From Alphaproteobacteria bacterium (GTDB taxonomy: Bacteria; Pseudomonadota; Alphaproteobacteria; Sphingomonadales; Sphingomonadaceae): DNA of 64,000 nt. The notes beneath the pieces were generated by a model that saw only the letters and a list, made by a program, of their open reading frames with translations, made no database searches and was not told the DNA's origin. The stretch spans positions 231,330-295,329 of the forward strand of contig JAHJIJ010000011.1 in NCBI GenBank assembly GCA_018823325.1, given 5' to 3'. A program made the position numbers and the translations under genes. Of this stretch, positions 42,056 through 50,327 are shown piece by piece; position 1 is the stretch's first letter, and every line of letters begins with the position of its first letter.

Positions 42056-42691
42056 TTACGACGCGGTGTTCCCCGCATTCATCTGCGCGATCAGCGCATT
42101 GTCGATCTCCTTGGCGCGGCGGTAGGCCGGCCTCTCCCTCAGCCGCGCGGCATAAGCCGCGAAGGCGGGCCGTTCAGGGATCGTCCCGAATTGCAGGCCC
42201 CAATCCACCTGTGAGCCCACATACACATCAGTTGCTGTAAATCTGTCGCCGCAGATGAAAGTCTTGCCGGCAAGAGCGGATTCGAGGGCATCGATCGCCT
42301 GATCGAAGCTGCCGTATCCCAGCATTTTCTCGCGGCCCGGCTGTGCAACGAAGCCCATCGCCTTATTGGTGACCGCTGCTTCCAGCGGGCCCGCAGCAAA
42401 GAACAGCCAGCGATAATAGTCAGCGCGATCGGGCAGGGCGGGGGCAAGGCCCGCCTCAGGAAAGCGATCGGCAAGCCAGGCGCAGATGGCAGCACATTCC
42501 GTGACCACCGCGCCGTCATGCGCCACCGCCGGGACCTTGCCCATGGGATTGATCGCCAGATAGTCCGGCGCCTTCATGCTGCTTTCGTAATCGAGAATAT
42601 GTGTCTCATAGGGGACGCCGGCTTCTTCCAGCATCCAGCGGACAATCTGTCCGCGCGACATGGGGTTGGTGTAGAATTGAAGCTTACTCAT
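42056..42691 (-). CDS. Glutathione S-transferase family protein
   Basis: A 211-residue GST. The thioredoxin-like N-terminal domain reads KLQFYTNPMSRGQIVRWMLE, INPMGKVPAVAHDGAVVTEC (cis-Pro and glutathione-binding residues) and ICAWLADRFP. The helical C-terminal domain includes FICGDRFTATDVYVGSQVDW, the usual folding motif. Ser in MSRGQ could serve as catalytic residue. ATG 42691 with GGAGGG upstream is chosen over 42706. Substrate unknown. Confidence 0.9.
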   Translation of the reverse strand: MSKLQFYTNPMSRGQIVRWMLEEAGVPYETHILDYESSMKAPDYLAINPMGKVPAVAHDGAVVTECAAICAWLADRFPEAGLAPALPDRADYYRWLFFAAGPLEAAVTNKAMGFVAQPGREKMLGYGSFDQAIDALESALAGKTFICGDRFTATDVYVGSQVDWGLQFGTIPERPAFAAYAARLRERPAYRRAKEIDNALIAQMNAGNTAS

Positions 42692-42742
42692 GCTGCCCTC
42701 CCGCATCAGAGAAACATATCATGAACAAATTCCAGCTATGAG

Positions 42743-43405
42743 TCAAAGTGCCTGATCGTGCGCAAACCGGCCCTTGCTGAGGAAGTGCCTGATCTGCTCA
42801 TGCGCCGCTGCGTGGTAGGGCAAGAGCATGTGAGGCAGGGGTAGCACGATGTGATCGGCGGCCTCAGCGAGGCGGGTCGATGCAACGCTCACCTTTCCGT
42901 CGCTCGGGCTGGGGACGAGACGGGCAGCCCCATAAGGCATGATCGGGCGGCTCCCGGCAATGATGCCCACAGGGTAGTCCACCTTGCCAAGCAGTGCCTC
43001 GACCTCTGCGGTCCTTTGCGTCACGAGAGCCGGTGCTGCCTTGCCGAGGATCGGGCGCAGCAATGCGGTGCGATCGAGTACGTCGGCAATCTCGCTGCCT
43101 CCATTAGGTGTGCCGAGCATCACGACGTGGCCCAGCCGCTCAGGCCGCCGCAGATTGATGAGCGCACGGGCGACAAGGCCCCCCATGGAATGGCAGACGA
43201 TGTGCAAGCGGCCAGGTCCGCAGGCCGCGTCGATCTCTTCCAGGCGAGGCGCTAGGTTTTCGCAAATATTCCTTAGCGACAGGCGCCAACTATCGTAGCC
43301 GAAATCGACGGAGCGATAGCCCGCCCTGCGCAGCATGGCTCCGAGTGGGCGGTTCATCACGGCGAACCCCGCAAAGCCATGGAGGAGGACGACAGTCTGC
43401 TTCAT
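42743..43405 (-). CDS. Alpha/beta hydrolase (lipase/PGAP1-like)
   Basis: A 220-residue protein. It has TVVLLHGFAGFAVMNRPLGA with an oxyanion HG, the nucleophile elbow IVCHSMGGLVARALI (Ser in CHSMG) and MLGTPNGGSEIAD, which together mark short lipase/acyl hydrolases related to PGAP1. Near the C-terminus LPLPHMLLPYH probably holds the catalytic His. ATG 43405 is used; the longer open frame upstream runs through noncoding and ClpA sequence. Confidence 0.85.
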   Translation of the reverse strand: MKQTVVLLHGFAGFAVMNRPLGAMLRRAGYRSVDFGYDSWRLSLRNICENLAPRLEEIDAACGPGRLHIVCHSMGGLVARALINLRRPERLGHVVMLGTPNGGSEIADVLDRTALLRPILGKAAPALVTQRTAEVEALLGKVDYPVGIIAGSRPIMPYGAARLVPSPSDGKVSVASTRLAEAADHIVLPLPHMLLPYHAAAHEQIRHFLSKGRFAHDQAL

Positions 43406-43483
43406 CGCCGGCTTTAACGCATTACGGGGGATGTCCGATCCCGCATCTGATGCAGCATCATTGCATCGTGCCTTGGAAGCAGG

Positions 43484-43511
43484 CCGGCCCCGAGCTGAAG
43501 CCCGGGGCCGG
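43484..43511 (-). terminator. GC-rich hairpin after clpA
   Basis: CCGGCCCCG (43484-43492) pairs with CGGGGCCGG (43503-43511). It lies 40 nt past the clpA stop on the minus strand. No clear T-tract follows, so terminator function is only likely. Confidence 0.5.
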
Positions 43512-43550
43512 TCGTCTGTTCTCGGGAGCGTCCTGTTCAGTGCCTGAGCT

Positions 43551-45881
43551 TCAGCTTTTGGGCTGCTCGGACACCTTGGCGGCGCCACTCTTTGCCTTGC
43601 GAGCCGGGCCCCCCTTCCGCTTCGGCGCGGCGGGTGTGATCTCGAAGGTGAGTGCATCGTCTTTGAGGCGAACATGCACTTCGCCACCATGGACGAGCTT
43701 GCCGAACAGCAGTTCCTCGGCCAGTGGCTGCTTGATCTTCTCCTGCATGAGCCGACCCATCGGGCGTGCACCATAGAGCTTGTCGTAGCCGCGCGCCGTC
43801 AGCCAGTTGCGTGCCTCGTCATCGAGCGTGATGTGAACATCGCGGTCGGCCAGCTGAAGCTCCAGCTGAATGACGAACTTGTCGACCACGCGGGCAACGA
43901 CACTGCTCGGCAGATAGTCGAATGGCACGATGGCATCGAGGCGGTTGCGGAACTCGGGGGTGAAGAGCTTCTTCACCGCCTCTTCCTGCACGTCCTCGCG
44001 TGTCGATTCTCCGAAGCCGATCGATTCCTTCGCCATGTCGGATGCGCCGGCATTGGTCGTCATGATCAGGATGACGTTGCGGAAGTCGACCGTCTTGCCG
44101 TGGTGATCGGTCAGGCGGCCATTGTCCATCACCTGCAACAGGATGTTGAACAGGTCCGGATGGGCCTTCTCGATCTCGTCGAGCAGCAGCACGCAATGCG
44201 GGTTCTGGTCGATGGCGTCGGTGAGCAGGCCGCCCTGATCGTAGCCGACATAGCCCGGAGGCGCGCCGATCAGGCGGCTGACCGAATGCCGCTCCATATA
44301 TTCCGACATGTCGAAACGCTGGAGCGGAATGCCGAGCAGCGTCGCCAGCTGGCGGGCAACCTCCGTCTTGCCGACGCCGGTTGGGCCGGAGAACAGATAG
44401 TTGCCGATCGGCTTATCCGGATCGCGCAGGCCGGCACGCGACAGCTTGATCGCGGAGCTGAGCACCTCGATCGCCTTGTCCTGACCGAAGACGACGCGCT
44501 TGAGATCGGTCTGGAGGGTTTCCAGCACGGTCTTGTCGTCGCTCGACACCGTCTTGGGCGGAATGCGCGCCATCGTCGCGATCACGGACTCGATTTCCTT
44601 GGGCGTGATCATCTTCTTGCGACGCGAGGGCGGCACCAGCATCTGCATCGCGCCCACCTCGTCGATCACGTCGATCGCCTTGTCCGGCAGTTTGCGATCA
44701 TTGATGTAGCGCGCCGAGAGATCCACCGCCGCCTTGATGGCGTCCGGCGTGTATTTGACCGAATGGTGCTCCTCGAACGCCGAGCGCAGGCCCATGAGGA
44801 TCTTGACGGTATCCTCCACGGTCGGCTCGTTCACGTCGATCTTCTGGAAGCGGCGCAGCAAAGCGCGATCCTTCTCGAAGTGGTTGCGGAACTCTTTGTA
44901 CGTCGTCGAGCCGATGCAGCGGATCGAGCCGCCCGAGAGCGCAGGCTTCAGGAGGTTCGAGGCATCCATGGCGCCGCCGGAGGTGGCACCGGCGCCAATC
45001 ACCGTGTGAATCTCGTCGATGAACAGCACCGCGTGCGGCATCTTTTCCAACTCGGTGACGACGGCCTTGAGCCGCTCCTCGAAGTCGCCGCGATAGCGCG
45101 TGCCGGCGAGCAGCGCGCCCATGTCGAGCGAGTAGATCACCGCTTCCTTGAGCACGTCCGGCACTTCGCCATTGACGATCTTGCGGGCCAGTCCCTCGGC
45201 GATCGCCGTCTTGCCCACGCCCGGATCACCCACATAGAGCGGGTTGTTCTTCGAGCGGCGGCAGAGGATCTGGATCGTCCGGTCGACCTCGGAATCGCGG
45301 CCGATCAGCGGGTCGACCTTCCCTTCCTTGGCCTTCTCGTTGAGGTTGACGGTGAACTGGTCGAGCGCGCCTTCCTTCTTCTTGCTCTCCGGCTTCTTCT
45401 CTTCCTCGGCCTGCGCCGGCTTGGCAGGCTCAGGCGAGGACGCCCCCTTGCCGACGCCGTGCGAGAGATAAGAAACCGCGTCGAGGCGGCTCATGTCCTG
45501 CTGCTGCAGGAAATAGACGGCATAGCTCTCCCGCTCGGAGAAGAGCGCGACGAGCACGTTTGCACCGGTCACTTCCTCCTTGCCGGAGGACTGGACGTGC
45601 AGGATCGCGCGCTGGACGACGCGCTGGAACCCGCTGGTCGGCGAGGGATCGACGCCGCCGGAGACCTTCAGGCTTTCCAGCTCGGTGTCGAGATAATGGG
45701 TGACGGTGTCGCCAAGCTCGCCGAGATCCACACCACAGGCCTGCATGACCTTGGCGGCATGTTCATCGTCGATCAGCGCCAGCAGCAGATGCTCGAGCGT
45801 CGCATATTCGTGCGCGCGCTCCGTGGCATGTGCCAGGGCATTGTGCAGAGTGGTTTCCAGGGCGGACGCGAAAGAGGGCAT
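43551..45881 (-). CDS. clpA: ATP-dependent Clp protease ATP-binding subunit ClpA
   Basis: A 776-residue HSP100/ClpA unfoldase. N-domain: SALETTLHNALAHATERAHE and ATLEHLLLALIDDEHA. First AAA+ module: GDPGVGKT (about 218-225), VLFIDEIHTVIGAGATSGG. Second module: SGPTGVGKTEVARQLA, RHSVSRLIGAPPGYVGYDQG and VLLLDEIEKAHPD. A Lys/Glu-rich linker (150-175) and a basic C-terminal tail (PKRKGGPARKAKSG) flank them. It unfolds substrates into ClpP. The adaptor clpS, often the neighbour, is not found next to it here; DUF1192 lies upstream 144 bp away. Confidence 0.95.
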   Translation of the reverse strand: MPSFASALETTLHNALAHATERAHEYATLEHLLLALIDDEHAAKVMQACGVDLGELGDTVTHYLDTELESLKVSGGVDPSPTSGFQRVVQRAILHVQSSGKEEVTGANVLVALFSERESYAVYFLQQQDMSRLDAVSYLSHGVGKGASSPEPAKPAQAEEEKKPESKKKEGALDQFTVNLNEKAKEGKVDPLIGRDSEVDRTIQILCRRSKNNPLYVGDPGVGKTAIAEGLARKIVNGEVPDVLKEAVIYSLDMGALLAGTRYRGDFEERLKAVVTELEKMPHAVLFIDEIHTVIGAGATSGGAMDASNLLKPALSGGSIRCIGSTTYKEFRNHFEKDRALLRRFQKIDVNEPTVEDTVKILMGLRSAFEEHHSVKYTPDAIKAAVDLSARYINDRKLPDKAIDVIDEVGAMQMLVPPSRRKKMITPKEIESVIATMARIPPKTVSSDDKTVLETLQTDLKRVVFGQDKAIEVLSSAIKLSRAGLRDPDKPIGNYLFSGPTGVGKTEVARQLATLLGIPLQRFDMSEYMERHSVSRLIGAPPGYVGYDQGGLLTDAIDQNPHCVLLLDEIEKAHPDLFNILLQVMDNGRLTDHHGKTVDFRNVILIMTTNAGASDMAKESIGFGESTREDVQEEAVKKLFTPEFRNRLDAIVPFDYLPSSVVARVVDKFVIQLELQLADRDVHITLDDEARNWLTARGYDKLYGARPMGRLMQEKIKQPLAEELLFGKLVHGGEVHVRLKDDALTFEITPAAPKRKGGPARKAKSGAAKVSEQPKS

Positions 45882-46024
45882 GTTATTCTACTCCTGCGGC
45901 CCCGGGCGGGGCCGGCTTGTGATCAATGTCGGGATGCCGCGAGCCGCCTTCAAGAGCGCCCTTGCCATCATCCGATTTGCCGGAGGCCGATGTCTGCCCG
46001 AAGGCGATCCTGCCCCCACTCTCC

Positions 46025-46225
46025 TCATTTCCTGAATAGCGCTTCAGCGCTTGCCTTGTGATTAACCGCGCTGGATTTTTTAGCGCGGGTCCGCTCGATC
46101 TCGGCGGCAAGAAGGGTGATGCGTTCGTCGAGTTCGTCAACGGACAGTCGGTCCAGATCCTCGCGGATAAGCTGGGCGATCAGGTCACCGGGCCGCGCCC
46201 GGGGAGAGGCGTCGTCAAAGTCCAT
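46025..46225 (-). CDS. DUF1192 small protein
   Basis: A 66-residue protein starting MDFDDASPRARPGDLIAQLI with LDRLSVDELDERITLLAAEI, the DUF1192 helix found in many alphaproteobacteria. Function unknown; mostly one amphipathic coiled coil. It lies divergent from the quinone oxidoreductase gene, a frequent arrangement in this lineage. Confidence 0.82.
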   Translation of the reverse strand: MDFDDASPRARPGDLIAQLIREDLDRLSVDELDERITLLAAEIERTRAKKSSAVNHKASAEALFRK

Positions 46226-46380
46226 TGGCGCCATGCTTGCCGCAAAGCCCGCGCAAGTCAACCGGACGTTGGGTCAGGTCGGCGCAGATCGCCTTATTGC
46301 TTTCCAGGGCTGGTCTTTTCCGCGCTGGACTCTAGACACAGGCCACATCACGGCCAGCCAAGGGGGAGCAAGGAAGAGCC

Positions 46381-47379
46381 ATGAACCTGCCGGAAACGAT
46401 GCGCGCGATCACCATAAGCGAACCGGGCGGGCCGGAGGTCCTCATCGAAACGCAACTGCCGCTTCCGGTTCCAGCGCCCGGTGAGGTGTTGATCGAGGTC
46501 GCGGCGGCGGGGGTCAATCGCCCGGACGTGCTGCAGCGGCAGGGCCGCTATCCGCCACCGCCCGGCGCATCGCCGCTGCCGGGGCTGGAGGTCGCCGGCA
46601 TGATCGTGGCCGTGGGGGAGGGCGTCGATCCCGGCGTGATTGGCGAGCGGGTCTGTTCGCTCGTCGCGGGCGGCGGCTATGCCGAATATGCCTGCGCAGA
46701 TTATGGCCAGTGCCTGACCGTGCCCGCCGCCCTCTCCATGGAAGAAGCGGCCGCCATGCCCGAGACGCTGATGACGGTCTGGCACAATCTGTTCGAGCGC
46801 GCCTATGTCGTGAATGGCGACAGCGTGCTCATTCATGGCGGCACAAGCGGCATCGGCACCATGGCGGTCGCCCTGTGTCGGCTGTTCGGCATCACCACCA
46901 TCGTCACCTGCGGCAGTGATGAGAAGTGCCGCGCCGCGCTCGACTGGGGCGCGGGCCATGCAATCAATTATCGCAGCGAGGATTTCGTCGAGGCGGTCAA
47001 GCGCGTCACCGCCGGCGCCGGCGTGACGGCGGTGCTGGATATGGTGGGCGGCGATTATCTGCCGCGCAATCTGGAGTGCCTTGCCGAGGATGGGCGACAT
47101 GTCTCGATCGCGGTGCTGGGCGGCGCAAAGGCGGAGATTTTCATCCCCAAGGTCATGACGCGACGGCTCACCCTGACCGGATCGACATTGCGACCGCGCA
47201 GTGCCGGATTCAAGGCGCTGCTGGTGGACGAGATCAGGCAGACGGTGTGGCCGATGGTCACCGATGGCGAGCTTCGCCCGGCCCTCGACCGCACCTTCCC
47301 GCTCGCGCACGCCGCGCAGGCCCATGCCCTGATGGAAGCGGGCGAACATGTCGGAAAGATAGCGCTCAAGGTGCGATAA
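46381..47379 (+). CDS. NAD(P)H quinone oxidoreductase (PIG3/QOR family)
   Basis: A 332-residue medium-chain dehydrogenase/reductase without zinc. It begins MRAITISEPGGPEVLIETQL and shows AAAGVNRPDVLQRQGRYPPP, PGLEVAGMIVAVGEGV, VLIHGGTSGIGTMAVALCRL (NADPH-binding) and GAGVTAVLDMVGGDYLPRNL. These match the PIG3-type quinone oxidoreductases. ATG 46381 has AAGGAAG upstream. Likely role is two-electron quinone reduction. Confidence 0.9.
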   Translation: MNLPETMRAITISEPGGPEVLIETQLPLPVPAPGEVLIEVAAAGVNRPDVLQRQGRYPPPPGASPLPGLEVAGMIVAVGEGVDPGVIGERVCSLVAGGGYAEYACADYGQCLTVPAALSMEEAAAMPETLMTVWHNLFERAYVVNGDSVLIHGGTSGIGTMAVALCRLFGITTIVTCGSDEKCRAALDWGAGHAINYRSEDFVEAVKRVTAGAGVTAVLDMVGGDYLPRNLECLAEDGRHVSIAVLGGAKAEIFIPKVMTRRLTLTGSTLRPRSAGFKALLVDEIRQTVWPMVTDGELRPALDRTFPLAHAAQAHALMEAGEHVGKIALKVR

Positions 47380-47483
47380 TTAGCCGGAAAGTGACGCAAA
47401 TCCGTCATATTCCGAGAAAAACTGTCACATTGTTCGGCTAGTGCGCCCTCGGGGAAATGGTGTCCCCGGGGGTCGAGAAAGCC

Positions 47484-48320
47484 ATGAACGCCATCAGCTC
47501 AATTGCGCAGGAACGGGCAGTCCGCAGCGGCCATCCGCGCCCACATTATCGTACCATCTGGATCAGCGACATCCATCTCGGCACCAAGGGGTGCAATGCC
47601 GGGATGCTGGTCGATTTTCTGGACAGCGTGGACAGCGATACGCTCTATCTCGTCGGCGATATCGTCGATGGATGGCAGCTCAAGAAGCGCGTCTACTGGC
47701 CGACCGCGCATAATGACGTCGTCTGGCGCGTGATGAAGCGGGCACGGCGCGGCACGCGGGTCATCTATATTCCCGGCAATCACGACGAGATTTTTCGCCA
47801 GTTCACCGGCATGAGCTTCGGCGGCGTCGAGATCCGCCGCAAGATGATCCACACGACCGCCGACGGGCGCAAGTTGCTGGTGCTGCATGGCGACGAGTTC
47901 GATGCGGTGATGCTGGCGCATCGCTGGCTCGCCTTCGTGGGTGATGCGGCGTACACAATGCTGATGTCGCTCAACCGGCGCGTCAATCAGGTGCGGCGCC
48001 TGTTCGGCCTGCCCTATTGGTCGCTTTCCAAGATCGCCAAGCACAAGGTCAAGAATGCCGTCGCGTTTATCACCCGCTTCGAGGAGATCGTGGCGCATGA
48101 GGCTGGGCGGCGGCACGTCGACGGCGTTGTCTGCGGGCATATCCATACGGCGGAAATCCGCCAGTTCGGTGATGTCACTTATTATAATGACGGCGACTGG
48201 GTGGAAGGCTGCACGGCGCTGGTCGAGCATCATGACGGCCACATGGAAATTCTGCATTGGGCCGAGGTGATGGCGGCGCGGAGCAGTGCGGCGGCTGAGG
48301 CCATGGAGTTCGCGGCTTGA
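47484..48320 (+). CDS. UDP-2,3-diacylglucosamine diphosphatase-like metallophosphatase
   Basis: A 278-residue calcineurin-like phosphatase with all metal motifs: ISDIHLGTKG (D-x-H), YLVGDIVDGWQ (GD), IYIPGNHDEIFRQF (GNHD), LVLHGDEFDAV and VCGHIHTAEIRQFGDVTYYN. It belongs to the LpxH-like group that hydrolyses UDP-diacylglucosamine in lipid A synthesis or similar lipids. The downstream glycosyltransferase starts inside its stop codon, so the pair may act together on an envelope glycolipid. ATG 47457 is an alternative start. Confidence 0.83.
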   Translation: MNAISSIAQERAVRSGHPRPHYRTIWISDIHLGTKGCNAGMLVDFLDSVDSDTLYLVGDIVDGWQLKKRVYWPTAHNDVVWRVMKRARRGTRVIYIPGNHDEIFRQFTGMSFGGVEIRRKMIHTTADGRKLLVLHGDEFDAVMLAHRWLAFVGDAAYTMLMSLNRRVNQVRRLFGLPYWSLSKIAKHKVKNAVAFITRFEEIVAHEAGRRHVDGVVCGHIHTAEIRQFGDVTYYNDGDWVEGCTALVEHHDGHMEILHWAEVMAARSSAAAEAMEFAA

Positions 48321-49375
48321 TCCGCAACGAGCCTGGTCGCACTGGCCGGCGCATCCTCATCGTCACCGATGCCTGGCCACCGCAGGTCAATGGCGTGGTG
48401 CGCACGCTCCAGTCGGTGCGGGGCGAGCTGACCGAGATGGGCTATGTGGTCGATGTGATCGCCCCGGATCGCTTCCTCACGCTGCCTTGCCCGACCTATC
48501 CCGAAATCCGTCTCGCCATGCCGGCGCCCGGCGCGATCGGTCGGATGATCTCGGCCTTCGAGCCCGATGCCATTCACCTCGCGACCGAGGGACCGCTCTG
48601 CCTTTCCGCGCGGCGCTGGTGTCTGCGCCATGGTCGGCCTTTCACCACGGCGTTCCACACCAATTTCCCCGATTATGTCGAGCGGCGCACCGGTCTGTCC
48701 GCGGACTGGTTCTGGCCATATTTCCGTTGGTTCCATGGGCCCGCGCAGGCCGTGCTCACCGCCACGCCATCCGTGCGGGCCGAACTGCACCGCGCGGGCA
48801 TTCGCCAGACGCACCATTGGGGACGCGGCGTTGATCTCGCCCAATTCTCGCCGGATGGGGAGAGCCATCCCGCATTTGCCGATTTGCCGCGACCCATTCT
48901 CCTCTACGTCGGCCGCGTGGCCGTGGAGAAGAATATCGATGCGTTTATGGCACTTGAAACGCCGGGCAGCAAAGTGGTGGTCGGGGATGGTCCGGCGCGC
49001 TCTGCGCTGGAGGCGCGGCATCCCGATGTGCATTTCCTTGGCATGTTGAGCGGGCAAGTGCTGGCCGCGGCATATCGATCCGCCGACGTGTTTGTCTTCC
49101 CTAGCCGCACCGATACCTTCGGGCTGGTGATGATCGAGGCGCTGGCCTGCGGCACGCCCGTGGCGGCCTATCCGGTCATGGGGCCAGTCGACGTGCTCAC
49201 CGAGCAGACCGGCGCCATGAGCGAGCAGTTGGATCAGGCCGTCGCGCAGGCGCTCGCTCTGTCTCCAGCCGCCTGCGTTGCCCATGCGGGCAGCTTCACC
49301 TGGCGGCGCAGTGCCGAGCAGTTTCTCGATAGCCTGCACTGGCTGGACAGGGCGGCACTGCCCCGCGCGGCATGA
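48317..49375 (+). CDS. GT4-family glycosyltransferase
   Basis: A 352-residue glycosyltransferase with two Rossmann domains. The N-terminal RRILIVTDAWPPQVNGVVRT matches SqdX/mannosyltransferase-like GT4 enzymes. The C-terminal half shows ILLYVGRVAVEKNIDAFMAL, VVVGDGPARSALEARHPDV, VFVFPSRTDTFGLVMIEALA (the E-x7-E motif) and CGTPVAAYPV. It starts TTG at 48317, overlapping the upstream stop. Substrates are not evident; an envelope lipid is likely from the neighbour. Confidence 0.87.
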   Translation: MIRNEPGRTGRRILIVTDAWPPQVNGVVRTLQSVRGELTEMGYVVDVIAPDRFLTLPCPTYPEIRLAMPAPGAIGRMISAFEPDAIHLATEGPLCLSARRWCLRHGRPFTTAFHTNFPDYVERRTGLSADWFWPYFRWFHGPAQAVLTATPSVRAELHRAGIRQTHHWGRGVDLAQFSPDGESHPAFADLPRPILLYVGRVAVEKNIDAFMALETPGSKVVVGDGPARSALEARHPDVHFLGMLSGQVLAAAYRSADVFVFPSRTDTFGLVMIEALACGTPVAAYPVMGPVDVLTEQTGAMSEQLDQAVAQALALSPAACVAHAGSFTWRRSAEQFLDSLHWLDRAALPRAA

Positions 49376-49527
49376 GTTAGGACGCTGGGCATCCCATAAT
49401 TCGCGATGGCAGACAGCGCCTCGTGCGCGAACGCTTGCCGATTACGCCCGAATGGCTTATCTGTGGGAACGATCAAGGCCATCCCGCGAGGGGTGGCCCT
49501 TCTATTTTGCACAGAAGGACTTGTCCC

Positions 49528-50202
49528 GTGGCACAGCCGCTCATGCCCCACGCCACCGCCAGCTGGCTGGTCGACAACACTGCGCTCAGCTTCGAGCAGA
49601 TCGCCGAATTCTGCGGCCTGCACATTCTTGAAGTGCAGGCAATTGCGGATGACACCGCCAGCACGAAATATACCGGTCGTGATCCGGTTCGCGCACATGA
49701 AATCTCCGTGGAGGAGATTCACAAGGGCGAGCAGAACCCGGATTACAAGCTGCAGATGCTCAAGGGGCCGGACCCGGTGCGCCGCACCAAGGGGCCGCGC
49801 TACACGCCGGTCTCCAAGCGTCAGGACAAGCCGGATGGCATCGCGTGGATTCTGCGCCACCATCCCGAGGTTTCGGATGGGGCGATCGGCAAGCTGATCG
49901 GCACCACGCGGACCACCATTCAGGCGATCCGCGAGCGCACGCACTGGAACATCAGCAACATCCAGCCCAAGGATCCGGTGACGCTCGGCCTGTGCTCGCA
50001 GCGGGAGCTGGACGCACTGGTCACCAAGGCCGCGAAAAAGGCCGGCATCGAAGCGCCGACCGATAACCGGCTGGACGGCGACCGCGAGGCACTCATTGCC
50101 GAACTGCGTCAGGAGCGTGAGGACGCCCAGCGTCGCGCCTCCGAGGCGATGCTGGCGGAAGAGGCTGCGCTGTTCGCGAGCCGTCCGCGCGAGGAAGACT
50201 GA
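49528..50202 (+). CDS. trcR: Cell cycle transcriptional regulator TrcR (DUF1013)
   Basis: A 224-residue DUF1013 protein: MPHATASWLVDNTALSFEQI, AEFCGLHILEVQAIADDTAS, PVRRTKGPRYTPVSKRQDKP, IAWILRHHPEVSDGAIGKLI and GTTRTTIQAIRERTHWN. It is highly conserved in Alphaproteobacteria and works with the CtrA/GcrA-type cell-cycle network. The HTH-like SDGAIGKLIGTTRTTIQAIR suggests DNA binding. GTG 49528 with AAGGA upstream fits the conserved start (VAQPLMPHA). The 152-bp gap before it holds no gene. Confidence 0.9.
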   Translation: MAQPLMPHATASWLVDNTALSFEQIAEFCGLHILEVQAIADDTASTKYTGRDPVRAHEISVEEIHKGEQNPDYKLQMLKGPDPVRRTKGPRYTPVSKRQDKPDGIAWILRHHPEVSDGAIGKLIGTTRTTIQAIRERTHWNISNIQPKDPVTLGLCSQRELDALVTKAAKKAGIEAPTDNRLDGDREALIAELRQEREDAQRRASEAMLAEEAALFASRPREED

Positions 50203-50262
50203 TCCTTCCCTGCGATTCGTCCGGTTCTGGCCTGATTCGCACCTTCCTGAGATCGCACTGAT

Positions 50263-50285
50263 CCGGGCGACGTAGCGTCGCCCGG
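50263..50285. repeat. Perfect 10-bp hairpin between trcR and the acyl-CoA ligase gene
   Basis: CCGGGCGACG (50263-50272) and CGTCGCCCGG (50276-50285) around a three-base loop, without a T-tract. It may slow transcription or stabilise the trcR message end. Confidence 0.5.
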
Positions 50286-50327
50286 CACGGCGTTGCCATG
50301 CTTCGCGCGATGGCATAGCCTCTCTGC

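Noticed and set aside
43674..46061. A 795-codon plus-strand open frame opposite clpA
   Set aside because: Exact mirror of a highly conserved ClpA gene; no recognisable motif.
45883..46140. 85-codon minus-strand frame before clpA
   Set aside because: Low-complexity composition and overlaps the recognised DUF1192 gene in another frame; not ClpS.
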